Source: Aureimonas populi (lineage in GTDB: Bacteria > Pseudomonadota > Alphaproteobacteria > Rhizobiales > Rhizobiaceae). Taken from it: a stretch of 64,000 bases of DNA. Both the position numbers and the translations under genes were made by a program. Of this stretch, positions 29,331 to 38,274 are shown one piece after another; the first letter of the stretch is position 1; each line of letters opens with the position of its first letter. The notes below the pieces were generated by a model. That model worked only from the letters and a program-made list of their open reading frames with translations, was not told the origin of the DNA and did no database searches. The DNA lies in assembly GCF_017815515.1 (NCBI RefSeq), contig NZ_CP072611.1, positions 3,720,001 to 3,784,000 of the forward strand, written 5' to 3'.

Positions 29331-29336
29331 GGCGCG

Positions 29337-29972
29337 CTAGCGCGTCATGAAGATCGAGACGGCGAAGCCGGAGAAGACGCTCGCAAAGACGTAGTCGATG
29401 CCGCGCGCGATGGCCGGGCGGCGCCTGAGCAGGCTGGCCACGCGCTCCGCGCCCAGGATCATGGCGAAGCAGATCGGCATGGACAGCACGAGGAAGTAGA
29501 AGCCGAAGAAGAAGAGCTTCTGCCACGCATGAGGATCGGCAACCGAAACGAATTGCGGCATGAAGGTCACGTTGAAGAGGATGACCTTGGGGTTGAGGAG
29601 GTTGACGCTGACCCCGCGCGCCCATTCGCCCCAGAGGGACCGCTTGCGCCCCTGTGCCTTTTCGACCGAGAAGGACGATCCGTAGCGGATCGCCTGATAG
29701 GCGAGCCATGCCAGATAGGCGGCCCCGCCGATGCGCAGCGCCATGAAGGCCTGCGGGGAAGCGGCGATCAGCGCCGAGAGCCCCACGGCGGCAAGTGTCG
29801 TGTGTACGAGGATGCCGGTCGAGGCGCCCAGCATCACCGCCACGCCGGCCGCCCTCCCCTGCGCCAGCGTGCGGCCGAGGAACAGCGTCATGTCCGGCCC
29901 GGGCGTGACGGTGAGGACCAGTGCCGCCAGCGTGAAGGCGAAGAGAGCTGCGATGTCGGGCATGAAGGTCAT
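29337..29972 (-). CDS. LysE/RhtB-family amino-acid exporter
   Basis: A 211-residue inner-membrane exporter with six hydrophobic segments. Family signatures: [20 protein letters not shown] near the N-terminus, [19 protein letters not shown] and [14 protein letters not shown]. LysE/RhtB proteins export lysine, threonine, homoserine lactones or similar compounds; the substrate is not predictable. ATG 29972 is used, with an alternative at 29963. Divergent from argG and convergent with the GST. Confidence 0.88.
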   Translation of the reverse strand: MTFMPDIAALFAFTLAALVLTVTPGPDMTLFLGRTLAQGRAAGVAVMLGASTGILVHTTLAAVGLSALIAASPQAFMALRIGGAAYLAWLAYQAIRYGSSFSVEKAQGRKRSLWGEWARGVSVNLLNPKVILFNVTFMPQFVSVADPHAWQKLFFFGFYFLVLSMPICFAMILGAERVASLLRRRPAIARGIDYVFASVFSGFAVSIFMTR

Positions 29973-30112
29973 GGGCAAGGCCTTCGCGAATGGGGCACGA
30001 TGCTCATACGCCCTCCGGCGATGGCCCGCCACCCGGTTTTACGGTGTTCCTTCCCGCAAACTTCTCCTGTAGAGCGCTCAAAACCCCTCGCCTTCATGGA
30101 GTTTCCCGCACG

Positions 30113-31333
30113 ATGGCCCTCCCCCGCGACGTCAAGAAGGTCGTTCTCGCCTATTCGGGCGGCCTCGACACCTCGATCATCCTGAAATGGCTCCAGACGG
30201 AGCTGGGCGCCGAGGTGGTGACCTTCACCGCCGATCTCGGCCAGGGCGAGGAGCTGGAGCCCGCGCGCCGCAAGGCCGAGATGATGGGCATTCGCGACAT
30301 CTATATCGAGGACGTGCGCGAGGAGTTCTGCCGCGACTTCGTCTTCCCCATGTTCCGGGCCAACGCCGTCTACGAGGGCACCTATCTTCTCGGCACCTCC
30401 ATCGCCCGCCCGCTCATCTCCAAGCGCCTGGTGGAGATCGCCCGCGAGACGGGCGCCGACGCCATCGCCCACGGGGCGACCGGCAAGGGCAACGACCAGG
30501 TTCGCTTCGAGCTTTCGGCCTACGCGCTGAACCCGGACATCAAGGTCATCGCGCCCTGGCGCGAATGGAGCTTCAAGTCGCGCACGGATCTGCTGGACTT
30601 CGCCGAGAAGCACCAGATCCAGGTGGCCAAGGACAAGCGCGGCGAGGCACCCTTCTCCGTCGACGCCAATCTCCTGCACTCCTCCTCGGAAGGAAAGGTG
30701 CTGGAGGACCCCGCCGTGGCGCCCCCGCCCTACGTCTTCCAGCGCACCGTCTCGCCCGAAGAGGCGCCGGACGTGGCCACCACGATCGAGATCGGCTTCG
30801 AGAAGGGCGATCCCGTCTCGCTGAACGGCAAGGCCCTGAAGCCGCACGAACTTCTGGCCGCGCTCAACGATCTGGGGCGCGATAACGGCATCGGCCGTCT
30901 CGACCTCGTGGAAAACCGCTTCGTCGGCATGAAGTCGCGCGGCATCTACGAGACGCCGGGCGGCACCATCCTTCTGGCGGCGCACCGCGCGATCGAATCG
31001 ATCACGCTGGATCGCGGCGCGGCGCATCTGAAGGACGAGCTGATGCCGCGCTATGCCGAGCTGATCTACAACGGCTTCTGGTTCAGCCCCGAGCGCCTGA
31101 TGCTCCAGGCGGCCATCGACCAGAGCCAGACCCACGTCGAGGGCACGGTCACGCTCAAGCTCTACAAGGGCAACGTCATCGTCACCGGCCGCGCCTCGGC
31201 CAAATCCCTCTATTCCGACGCGCTCGTCACCTTCGAGGACGACCACGGCGCCTACGACCAGAAGGACGCGGCCGGCTTCATCCGGCTGAACGCCCTTCGC
31301 CTGCGCACGCTGGCCAAGCGCGATCTGGCGTAA
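30113..31333 (+). CDS. argG: Argininosuccinate synthase
   Basis: Joins citrulline and aspartate with ATP to make argininosuccinate in arginine synthesis. The 406-residue protein is full length, with the PP-loop [16 protein letters not shown], the citrulline/aspartate-binding [30 protein letters not shown] and [22 protein letters not shown] 30113 ([11 protein letters not shown]) is the family-typical start; the longer frame reads through the promoter region shared with the LysE gene. Confidence 0.96.
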   Translation: MALPRDVKKVVLAYSGGLDTSIILKWLQTELGAEVVTFTADLGQGEELEPARRKAEMMGIRDIYIEDVREEFCRDFVFPMFRANAVYEGTYLLGTSIARPLISKRLVEIARETGADAIAHGATGKGNDQVRFELSAYALNPDIKVIAPWREWSFKSRTDLLDFAEKHQIQVAKDKRGEAPFSVDANLLHSSSEGKVLEDPAVAPPPYVFQRTVSPEEAPDVATTIEIGFEKGDPVSLNGKALKPHELLAALNDLGRDNGIGRLDLVENRFVGMKSRGIYETPGGTILLAAHRAIESITLDRGAAHLKDELMPRYAELIYNGFWFSPERLMLQAAIDQSQTHVEGTVTLKLYKGNVIVTGRASAKSLYSDALVTFEDDHGAYDQKDAAGFIRLNALRLRTLAKRDLA

Positions 31334-31357
31334 GCGGGCTCAAAGCCGGGGATAAGC

Positions 31358-31392
31358 GGCGGGCGGGGGATTCATTCTCCGCCCGCCTCGTT
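31358..31392 (+). terminator. Terminator after argG
   Basis: GGCGGGCGG (31358-31366) pairs with CCGCCCGCC (31379-31387), followed by TCGTTT, 24 bases after the stop. Confidence 0.65.
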
Positions 31393-31484
31393 TATGGAAG
31401 GGGAGTGACCCATGAACCCGCCCTTCTCGAAACGATTTCGCCCGCCGGCGGGATCGCACGGGCGCCGATCATGGTTAACGGCGC

Positions 31485-32000
31485 ATGAAGACGATTGCCG
31501 CAGAGGTTCGATACGCCACCCCGAACGACGCCGCCCCTCTTTCACAGGCGTATGAGGCGGCATGGCGCGGAGCCTATACCGGCATCCTGCCCCGGCGCTC
31601 CCTCTCCGCCATGATCACGCGGCGCGGGCCGGACTGGTGGCGCAAGGCGATCGAGCGGCGCTCGGCCGTTCTCGTCCTGGAATTCGGCGACGAGATCGCC
31701 GGCTACGCCACGCTCGGCCGCAACCGCACCCCAGCCCTCCTGGCCGGAGGCGAGATCTACGAGCTCTACCTCAAGCCGGAATTCCAGGGCAGCGGCCTGG
31801 GGCGCCATCTCTTCGAGGCCGCGCGGCAGCTCCTCGCCTCGCGCGGGCTGCACGGGCTGGCCGTCTGGGCGCTGGAGGAGAACGAGCGGGCGGTGGAGTT
31901 CTACCGGGCGCTCGGCGGCACGGACATCGCGGCCGGCACGGAGCGTTTCGAGGATGTGATCTTGCGCAAGATCGCCTTTCTCTGGCCCAACGTCCGGTAG
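31485..32000 (+). CDS. GNAT family N-acetyltransferase
   Basis: A 171-residue acetyltransferase of RimI-like appearance: RYATPNDAAPLSQAYEAAWR, GEIYELYLKPEFQGSGLGRH (acetyl-CoA pyrophosphate loop), LAVWALEENERAVEFYRALG. The substrate may be a small molecule or an N-terminus; not predictable. It lies between argG and ppa with its own 150-bp upstream region. Confidence 0.83.
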   Translation: MKTIAAEVRYATPNDAAPLSQAYEAAWRGAYTGILPRRSLSAMITRRGPDWWRKAIERRSAVLVLEFGDEIAGYATLGRNRTPALLAGGEIYELYLKPEFQGSGLGRHLFEAARQLLASRGLHGLAVWALEENERAVEFYRALGGTDIAAGTERFEDVILRKIAFLWPNVR

Positions 32001-32075
32001 CGGCCTCTGTTGCCAGCCTCGCCGCAAGCGGCTAAGCACCCGGCCAATTCTGGATCAGCAATCCGAGGAAACGCC

Positions 32076-32615
32076 ATGCGCATCGACGCCATCCCCCGCG
32101 GCCGCAACGCCCCGGACGATATCAACGTCATCGTCGAGGTGGCGGTGGGCGGCCATCCGATCAAGTACGAGATGGACAAGGAATCCGGCGCCCTGTTCGT
32201 GGACCGCTTCCTCTTCACGCCCATGGTCTATCCGGGCAATTACGGCTTCGTGCCCCATACGCTCTCCGACGACGGCGACCCCATCGACGTCCTCATCGCC
32301 TCCACCCGCCCGCTGGTGCCCGGCTGCGTGATCAATTGCCGGCCCGTGGGCGTCCTCGTGATGGAGGACGACAAGGGCCAGGACGAGAAGGTCATCGCCG
32401 TTCCCTCCAGCAAGATGACCAAGCGCTACGATTCCGTGCAGAACTACACAGACCTGCCCGAGATCACCTGCAAGCAGATCGAGCACTTCTTCGAGCATTA
32501 CAAGGATCTCGAGGAAGGCAAATGGGTGAAGATCGGCGGCTGGGGCGATGCCGCGAAGGCCAAGGCGCTGATCCGAGAGGCCGTCGAGCGCCACGACGCC
32601 AAGCAGAAGGGCTGA
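32076..32615 (+). CDS. ppa: Inorganic pyrophosphatase (family I)
   Basis: Hydrolyses pyrophosphate, pulling biosynthetic reactions forward. The 179-residue protein has the metal-binding DGDPIDVLI, substrate motifs [19 protein letters not shown] and [16 protein letters not shown], and [20 protein letters not shown] near the C-terminus. ATG 32076 follows GAGGAA. Cytosolic hexameric bacterial type. Followed by a strong terminator. Confidence 0.96.
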   Translation: MRIDAIPRGRNAPDDINVIVEVAVGGHPIKYEMDKESGALFVDRFLFTPMVYPGNYGFVPHTLSDDGDPIDVLIASTRPLVPGCVINCRPVGVLVMEDDKGQDEKVIAVPSSKMTKRYDSVQNYTDLPEITCKQIEHFFEHYKDLEEGKWVKIGGWGDAAKAKALIREAVERHDAKQKG

Positions 32616-32625
32616 CCGGCCGGAA

Positions 32626-32657
32626 GAAGCCCGCCTCACCGGCGGGCTTCCTCGTTT
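32626..32657 (+). terminator. Terminator after ppa
   Basis: GAAGCCCGCC (32626-32635), loop TCACC, GGCGGGCTTC (32641-32650), then CTCGTTT: perfect 10-bp stem 10 bases after the stop. Confidence 0.75.
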
Positions 32658-32701
32658 ATCGGGCAGGGCCGAACGCCTTGGCCCATCTCCCTGCGAAGCG
32701 C

Positions 32702-33028
32702 TCAGCGCCGCCGCATGGGCTCCCTCTCCTCGGCGGATGAAAGGCGACGAAGGCGTTCGAGCGCATGTTCGAGCCTGTCCGGCGTGGTCTCGATCCGAAC
32801 GCGCTTCTCGCGCGAGCGCGAGCCTGCATCGAGCCCGACCGCGCTTTTCGGCACGCCCAGCTCCTCGGCGATGAGGCGCACGAGCGCCGCATTCGCCTTG
32901 CCGTCCTCGGGCACCGCGCGCACGCGCGCCTTGAGGCGCCAGGCGCCGCCCTCCTCAAGCGAAGCGCAGTCCAGCCGATCCTGCGCAGCCTTCGGCGTCA
33001 GCCGCACCGAGAGGACGAGGCCGGCCAA
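32702..33028 (-). CDS. DUF167/YggU family protein
   Basis: A 108-residue soluble protein of the DUF167 (YggU/MTH637-like) family. Pattern: LSVRLTPKAAQDRLDC, LKARVRAVPEDGKANAALVR, IAEELGVPKSAVGLDAGSRS and KRVRIETTPDRL. Function unknown; usually next to yggT as here. It begins at TTG 33028, six bases after the yggT stop, with no strong ribosome-binding site, suggesting coupling to yggT. Confidence 0.88.
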   Translation of the reverse strand: MAGLVLSVRLTPKAAQDRLDCASLEEGGAWRLKARVRAVPEDGKANAALVRLIAEELGVPKSAVGLDAGSRSREKRVRIETTPDRLEHALERLRRLSSAEEREPMRRR

Positions 33029-33034
33029 GGCGCT

Positions 33035-33337
33035 TCAGATGCCGGCGCGCATCACCGCCGGCGCCACATAGATCAGGATGAACTGCTGGAGGAAGACGAT
33101 CAGCAGAAGCACGACCAGCGGCGAAAGATCGATCCCGCCGAAATTGGGCAGGATGCGCCGAATCGGCCGGTAGACCGGCTCGGTGATGCGATAGAGAAAC
33201 TCGCCGATCGCACCGACGAACTGGTTTCGCGGGTTGACGATGTTGAAGGCGTAGAGCCACGACAGCACCGCCGAGGCGATGACGAGCCACCAGAGGATGT
33301 CGAGGACGATAAGAATGACCTGGATGAGGGCGAGCAT
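33035..33337 (-). CDS. YggT family membrane protein
   Basis: A 100-residue inner-membrane protein with two hydrophobic segments (about 3-25 and 70-95) and the family motif [20 protein letters not shown] followed by [11 protein letters not shown]. YggT proteins are implicated in osmotic/ion homeostasis or cell division depending on lineage. First gene of a two-gene unit with DUF167, divergent from the tRNA gene. Confidence 0.9.
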   Translation of the reverse strand: MLALIQVILIVLDILWWLVIASAVLSWLYAFNIVNPRNQFVGAIGEFLYRITEPVYRPIRRILPNFGGIDLSPLVVLLLIVFLQQFILIYVAPAVMRAGI

Positions 33338-33420
33338 GTCCGCTTTCGAGCCGTTCGCGAGAGGTTTCGACGTGTAGCGGCGGGGGCGGCCGCGCGCAAG
33401 CGAGACAGCCGGAACACCGC

Positions 33421-33449
33421 TTGACAGCGTCCCGCACCCCGCCTAGAAG
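33421..33449 (+). promoter_or_regulatory. Sigma70-type promoter of the tRNA-Ala gene
   Basis: Perfect -35 TTGACA (33421-33426), 17-bp spacer, -10-like TAGAAG (33444-33449). Transcription would start near 33456, about a dozen bases before the mature tRNA at 33468. Confidence 0.8.
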
Positions 33450-33467
33450 CGGCCTCGAAAGGTGGAC

Positions 33468-33543
<76 letters not shown>

Positions 33544-33761
33544 TTCGATCTTCCCTCGGAATTCAGCTTTGCATTGCAGCTCGCTGGTGGTCGACCCTGT
33601 CTTGAGGTCGCCGCCTGCCGCGGTATCCTCCCAAGGCTGGTGTCAGCGGGCCGCGATCATCCGGTCTCGCACACCCCCTTTTCGCCCTCTTCGCCTGTCG
33701 GTCCACGCGCCGGAATCGCTCTCTGCGGCGCGAGAGCGCGGCGAAAGAAGGCTTGAACAGC

Positions 33762-33804
33762 CGCGACTTGAATTTCGTCGCTTATAAAAGAGTTTAAAGT
33801 CGCG
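33762..33804. promoter_or_regulatory. Inverted repeat before the MarR gene
   Basis: CGCGACTT (33762-33769) and AAGTCGCG (33797-33804), perfect 8-bp arms 27 bases apart around an A/T-rich centre (TTATAAAAGAGTTTA) and ending 27 bases before the ATG of the MarR gene. It is placed where an autoregulatory operator overlapping a promoter would be. The rest of 33544-33761 shows no gene. Confidence 0.4.
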
Positions 33805-33831
33805 CGCCCCGATCTTTGGCATAGAACGGCG

Positions 33832-34308
33832 ATGAACGAGCTGACGCCGTCCCGCGATTTTCCCTCCCCGGTGCAGACTGGCGGCGTTGTGCCGCTGCTT
33901 CTCACCATTTCGAAATCCACGCGCGCCTTCCTGGCGCTGCTCCTGGCAGAGATCGGCCTGCACCCGGGCCAGGACCAGCTTCTGCACCGCCTGACGGCGG
34001 GCCAGGCGGTCAGCGTGTCGGCGCTGGCCGACCAGCTTGCCGTGCGGCCCTCGACCGTGTCGAAGATGCTCGACCGGCTGATCGAGAAGAAGCTCGTCCT
34101 GCGCACCACCTCCAGCGGCGACGCGCGGCGCACCATGGTGCTGCTCACCGAGGAGGGCGCCACCGTCCGCACGGCCGTCCTCGCCCTGTGGGAGCGGCTG
34201 GAGACCGAGCTCGTCGCGACGATTCCCGATGGCAACCGCCGCGAGCTGATCGGCGCGCTCGCCCAGGTCGACACGCTTCTGGCCACGCGCCTTCGCCGGC
34301 TGCGCTGA
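33832..34308 (+). CDS. MarR family transcriptional regulator
   Basis: A 158-residue winged-helix regulator. HTH and wing are visible at about residues 60-100: VSALADQLAVRPSTVSKMLD, RLIEKKLVLRTTSSGDARRT (recognition helix and wing DxRR), MVLLTEEG, with helical dimerisation ends. It is located upstream of the opgGH operon in the same direction, 120 bp away, so it may regulate itself or that operon. Ligand unknown. Confidence 0.88.
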   Translation: MNELTPSRDFPSPVQTGGVVPLLLTISKSTRAFLALLLAEIGLHPGQDQLLHRLTAGQAVSVSALADQLAVRPSTVSKMLDRLIEKKLVLRTTSSGDARRTMVLLTEEGATVRTAVLALWERLETELVATIPDGNRRELIGALAQVDTLLATRLRRLR

Positions 34309-34428
34309 AAACCGGCCCAACATTCTCCAAATTATTCATGTTGCAACGCAATCTAGGCAGAACACGCGCGATTGCGTATGTTCGCGCCCATCACGGATGC
34401 ACCCACGAACATGACCGTTTGGAGCAGC

Positions 34429-36042
34429 ATGTACCGACCGACGCGTCGACACGCGATGAAACTTGGCCTGGGCGGTGTCCTGGCCGCAACGCTGGCGCTC
34501 GATGCGCAAGCGCAGGAAGGAGCGGCGCAGCCGCCCGCGCCCGCCGCCCCCGATGATGGCCTCGCCACGTCGGTCGATCTGTCGAACTTCTCCTTCGACG
34601 CGCTTTCGGCCGCCATGCGCAATCGCGCCGCCCTGCCCTACGAGCCGCCGCCGGAAGACCTGCCGGATATCGTCAGCGATCTCGATTACGATGGCTATCG
34701 CCGCGTCCTGTTCCGGCGCGAGAACACCGTCTGGGCGAATGAGCCGGGGCAGTTCCAGCTTCAGCCTTTCTTTCCCGGCTTCATCTACCAGGCGACCACG
34801 CGCCTGCATGTGGGAGATGGCACGAGCTTCACGCCGCTCGCCTTCACCGGCGCCGATTTCGAGTTCCTCGGGCCGCTCGACCCCGCGGCCTTCGAAGGCT
34901 TGCAGTTACCGGGCGTCGCGGGCTTCCGCGTCACCTCGCCCATCGACCGGCCGGATCGCTTCGACGAGGTCACGTCCTTCCTCGGCGCCAGCTATTTCCG
35001 CGCACTCGGGCGCGACAACCGCTATGGCCTGTCGGCACGCGGCCTTGCGCTGAACACCGCGACGGGCACGACGGAGGAGTTCCCGCGCTTCTCGGCCTTC
35101 TACATCGTGCGCCCGGCGCCCGATGCGCAGGAACTCGTCTTCTACGCCGAGCTCGACAGCCCCAGCCTGACAGGCGCCTACGCCTTCACGCTCCGGCCGG
35201 GGGCGCACACGGTGATCGACGTCGTCAAGCGGCTCTATTTCCGCCAGAGCGTCGAGCGGCTGGGGGTGGCCCCGCTCACCAGCATGTATTTCTTCGGGGA
35301 GAACGATCCTCATCCCCGCCCGGACTTCCGGCCCGAGGTGCACGACAGCGACGGGCTGTTCATCGAGCGCGCCAATGGCGACCGCCTCTGGCGCCCCCTG
35401 AAGAATCCGGACGAGCTGGCGCTGAGCTACTTCTCGGAAACCTCGCCCCGGCGCTTCGGCCTTCTCCAGCGCGACCGCGCCTTCGCCAGCTACCAGGACA
35501 TCGAGGCCCGCTACGAGGCGCGGCCTTCGCTGATGATCGAGCCGGCGAGGGACTGGGGGCGCGGCGTCGTCCAGCTCGTCGAGATCCCGACCGCGACGGA
35601 GGCCAACGACAATATCGTCGCCTTCTGGGTGCCCGAGGAGCGCCCCGAAGCGGGAAGCGCCTTCGAGTTCCGCTACCGCATGCGCTGGGGCGTGCTGAGC
35701 GAGATGGCGGACGAAACGGCCGTCGTCTCCGGCACATTCGCCGGGATGGGCGGCAACGCGGCCGATTCGAGCGACAACGGCCTGTGGCGATTCGAGATCA
35801 ATTTCAGCGGCGGCCCGGCCGCGAAGATGCCAGAGGGCGCCACCATCGAACCGGTGATCGACCTGGCGGACAATGTGGAGGCGGTGCACACGGGCTTGGC
35901 GCGCCTGCCGGACGGCGGCTGGCGCCTCTCGCTGGACCTGCGCCGGCTGGAAGCCCGCCCGGCCGAACTGCGCGCCAAGCTCACCTATAACGGCCTGGCG
36001 ATCTCCGAAACATGGCTCTACCAGTGGACGGGACAGCCATGA
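34429..36042 (+). CDS. opgG: Periplasmic glucan biosynthesis protein OpgG/OpgD
   Basis: Periplasmic protein needed to build the backbone of osmoregulated periplasmic glucans. At 537 residues it is full length: after the signal come FSFDALSAAMRNRA, VFFRP-like VLFRRENTVWANEPGQFQ, PGFIYQATTRLHV, FLGASYFRALGRDNRYGLSA, TSMYFFGENDPHPRPDFRPE and VHDSDGL. ATG 34429 has GGAG upstream and begins MYRPTRRHAMKLGLGG, a twin-arginine-type signal peptide as in OpgD. Further upstream starts (TTG 34372, ATG 34378, ATG 34411) are possible. The stop overlaps the next ORF (ATGA). Confidence 0.92.
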   Translation: MYRPTRRHAMKLGLGGVLAATLALDAQAQEGAAQPPAPAAPDDGLATSVDLSNFSFDALSAAMRNRAALPYEPPPEDLPDIVSDLDYDGYRRVLFRRENTVWANEPGQFQLQPFFPGFIYQATTRLHVGDGTSFTPLAFTGADFEFLGPLDPAAFEGLQLPGVAGFRVTSPIDRPDRFDEVTSFLGASYFRALGRDNRYGLSARGLALNTATGTTEEFPRFSAFYIVRPAPDAQELVFYAELDSPSLTGAYAFTLRPGAHTVIDVVKRLYFRQSVERLGVAPLTSMYFFGENDPHPRPDFRPEVHDSDGLFIERANGDRLWRPLKNPDELALSYFSETSPRRFGLLQRDRAFASYQDIEARYEARPSLMIEPARDWGRGVVQLVEIPTATEANDNIVAFWVPEERPEAGSAFEFRYRMRWGVLSEMADETAVVSGTFAGMGGNAADSSDNGLWRFEINFSGGPAAKMPEGATIEPVIDLADNVEAVHTGLARLPDGGWRLSLDLRRLEARPAELRAKLTYNGLAISETWLYQWTGQP

Positions 36043-36350
36043 GCCTCGCGCCGACTCCCAGCGGCCGGGCCGCCGAGCCCCTGCCGAGCGCGGGCGCGCT
36101 GGTCGGCCGGCCGGACCTGTCCGACGAGGAGGTGAAGGCAGCGATTCTGGAGAGGCTCGCCTTCGACGGGCGCACCGGGCCGGAGCCGGAAATCGTCCTG
36201 GAAGCCGCCCGGTTGCGCAAGCGCAAGGCCCTGACCTTCCTGCGAAAGCTGCTTCTGCCCCCGCCGCGCGCGGGGCTGGACATGCCGGTGCAGCCGATCC
36301 TGCGCTCGCATCTGCGCGCGGGCGGTCCGCCCTCGCACGAGGCGGGCTGA
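36039..36350 (+). CDS. Unknown small protein between opgG and opgH
   Basis: A 103-residue ORF whose ATG overlaps the opgG stop and which ends 19 bp before opgH. The N-terminus is Pro/Ala/Gly-rich (about 1-25). The centre (DLSDEEVKAAILERLAFDGR) and LEAARLRKRKALTFLRKLLL look like two amphipathic helices, the second strongly basic; the tail is PPPRAGLDMPVQPILRSHLR. No transmembrane segment or signal is visible and I recognise no family. Its position suggests a cytosolic partner of the OpgH glucosyltransferase. Confidence 0.7.
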   Translation: MSLAPTPSGRAAEPLPSAGALVGRPDLSDEEVKAAILERLAFDGRTGPEPEIVLEAARLRKRKALTFLRKLLLPPPRAGLDMPVQPILRSHLRAGGPPSHEAG

Positions 36351-36369
36351 CAACAGGCAAATCAGGGTC

Positions 36370-38259
36370 GTGCTTCATTCACGATCCTTTGATCTGCCGC
36401 AATCGAAGTGCGATGATCGCCGCGAGAACGGCGTCTTTCCTTCTGCCCAGGCGGTTTCGAACGTGATTTCTGTGTACCGGTTCTGCTTTGCGGTCGTGGC
36501 CTTCCTTCTCGCCGTGCTCGCCGGCGTTCTCTTCGCCACCGTCATCACGGTGAACGGCGCCACCTGGCTGCATTTCATCCAGGTCGGGCTGCTCATCGTC
36601 TGCTGCGTCTGGCTCGCCTGGGGGTTCAACACGGCGGCCGTGGGCATCCTGTGGCGCCGCCCGCCGCTGGCCTCCGTGCGCGGCTTCACCAGCAACAGCC
36701 GCACCGCCGTGCTCATGCCGGTCTACAACGAGGATGCGGACGCGGTGATGGCGCGCGTGGCAGCCATGATCGAGGGCCTGCAGGCCACCCGGCGGCTGGA
36801 CCGGTTCGATTTCCACGTGCTCAGCGATTCGACCAAGCCGGAGAAGGTGAGGGCCGAGCGGGCCGCCGTCTTCCGCGTCGTGGCCGAGCTCGAAGCCGGC
36901 GCGCATCTCTACTACCGCCACCGGGCCAACAATGTCGGCCGCAAGGCCGGCAACATCGCCGACTTCGTCACCAAGTCGGGCGGAGCCTACGATTATATGC
37001 TGGTGCTGGACGCCGACAGCCTGATGCGTCCGGCCACCATGGTCGAGATGGTCGCACGCATGGACGACGACCCCGAGCTCGCCTTGCTCCAGACCCAGCC
37101 GCTGATCATCGGCCGGCACACGCTCTTCGGCCGCGCGCTGCAATTCTCCGCCGCACTGTATTCTCCCTTCTTCTCTCGCGGAATCGCGGCCCTCCAGGGG
37201 CGCGAGGGCCCGTTCTGGGGCCACAACGCCATCATCCGGGTGCGTGCCTTCGCCGGTGCCTGTGGTCTGCCGGACCTTTCCGGCCCGCCGCCCTTCGGCG
37301 GTCACATCCTCAGCCACGACTTCGTGGAAGCCGCGCTGCTCGCGCGTGCCGGCTGGAAGGTGCGCGTCGACCCGGACCTGGAGGGCTCCTACGAGGAAGC
37401 GCCGTCCAACCTCATCGAATACGCCAAGCGCGACCGCCGCTGGTGCCAGGGCAACCTCCAGCACGGCCGGCTCATCACCGCGCCCAACATCAGCTTCTGG
37501 AGCCGGGTGGCGATGGTCTCGGGCATCATGGCCTATGCCGCCTCGCCCATCTGGCTCGCTTTCCTGGTGGTCAGCCTGCTCGACCCGGTCCTTGCGCCCG
37601 CGCCGAACTACTTCCCGGCCGATTCGCTGTTTCCCGTCTTTCCCCGGCCGGAGACGACCACGGCGCTGACGCTGCTCATCGGCATCTTCCTGCTGCTTCT
37701 CCTGCCCAAGACGCTTATCGCCTTTCGCACCGCCTTCTCGGAGCGCCAGCATCGATTCGGAGGCGGCGCCGCCGTTCTGTTCGGCGCGACATGCGAGTTG
37801 ATCATGACGAGCGCGCTGGCTCCGATCATGATGCTGTTCCAGTCGAAGGCGGTCGCCGAAATCCTCATCGGCACCGATTCGGGATGGCCCTCCACGGACC
37901 GGGACGACGAGAGCCTGCCCTTCTCGGCCGCCTTCGCCAGTTCGTGGTGGATGGTCTTCGTCGGCGCAGCGCTGCTGGCGACGACATGGTTCTATGCGTT
38001 CCAGCTTTTCCTGTGGGTTCTGCCCATTGCGCTGCCGCTGCTCATCGCGCCCCTGTTCATCACGCTCACGGGCAGCCCGGCGCTCGGCGCGCTGGCGCGG
38101 CGGCTGAAAATCTTCGTCACGCCCTTCGAGCTGAAGCCCGAGCCGGTGATCCGCGCGGCGCAGGCCTGGCACGAAAAGCTTGCCGGACCAGCGCAAACGC
38201 CCGATATGAAGGCTGGGACGCCAACGCCGGCGCCGGCCCTCTCGGCCGGCAAGGCCTGA
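36370..38259 (+). CDS. opgH: Osmoregulated periplasmic glucan glucosyltransferase OpgH
   Basis: Inner-membrane GT2 glucosyltransferase that polymerises glucose from UDP-glucose and passes the chain to the periplasm. In 629 residues: two N-terminal TM helices (about 30-85), a catalytic core with LMPVYNEDADAV, VLDADSLM (DxD), ILSHDFVEAALL and DRRWCQGNLQHGR (QxxRW-type acceptor motif), then a C-terminal bundle of about five to six TM helices. The GTG at 36370 is the earliest start and has only a weak ribosome-binding site; a later GTG (near 36463) is possible. Shorter N-terminus than enteric OpgH. Confidence 0.92.
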   Translation: MLHSRSFDLPQSKCDDRRENGVFPSAQAVSNVISVYRFCFAVVAFLLAVLAGVLFATVITVNGATWLHFIQVGLLIVCCVWLAWGFNTAAVGILWRRPPLASVRGFTSNSRTAVLMPVYNEDADAVMARVAAMIEGLQATRRLDRFDFHVLSDSTKPEKVRAERAAVFRVVAELEAGAHLYYRHRANNVGRKAGNIADFVTKSGGAYDYMLVLDADSLMRPATMVEMVARMDDDPELALLQTQPLIIGRHTLFGRALQFSAALYSPFFSRGIAALQGREGPFWGHNAIIRVRAFAGACGLPDLSGPPPFGGHILSHDFVEAALLARAGWKVRVDPDLEGSYEEAPSNLIEYAKRDRRWCQGNLQHGRLITAPNISFWSRVAMVSGIMAYAASPIWLAFLVVSLLDPVLAPAPNYFPADSLFPVFPRPETTTALTLLIGIFLLLLLPKTLIAFRTAFSERQHRFGGGAAVLFGATCELIMTSALAPIMMLFQSKAVAEILIGTDSGWPSTDRDDESLPFSAAFASSWWMVFVGAALLATTWFYAFQLFLWVLPIALPLLIAPLFITLTGSPALGALARRLKIFVTPFELKPEPVIRAAQAWHEKLAGPAQTPDMKAGTPTPAPALSAGKA

Positions 38260-38274
38260 CGACGAAACGAACCG

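Noticed and set aside
31411..31560. A small ORF between argG and the GNAT gene
   Set aside because: No ribosome-binding site, it overlaps the GNAT gene in another frame and shows no conserved pattern.
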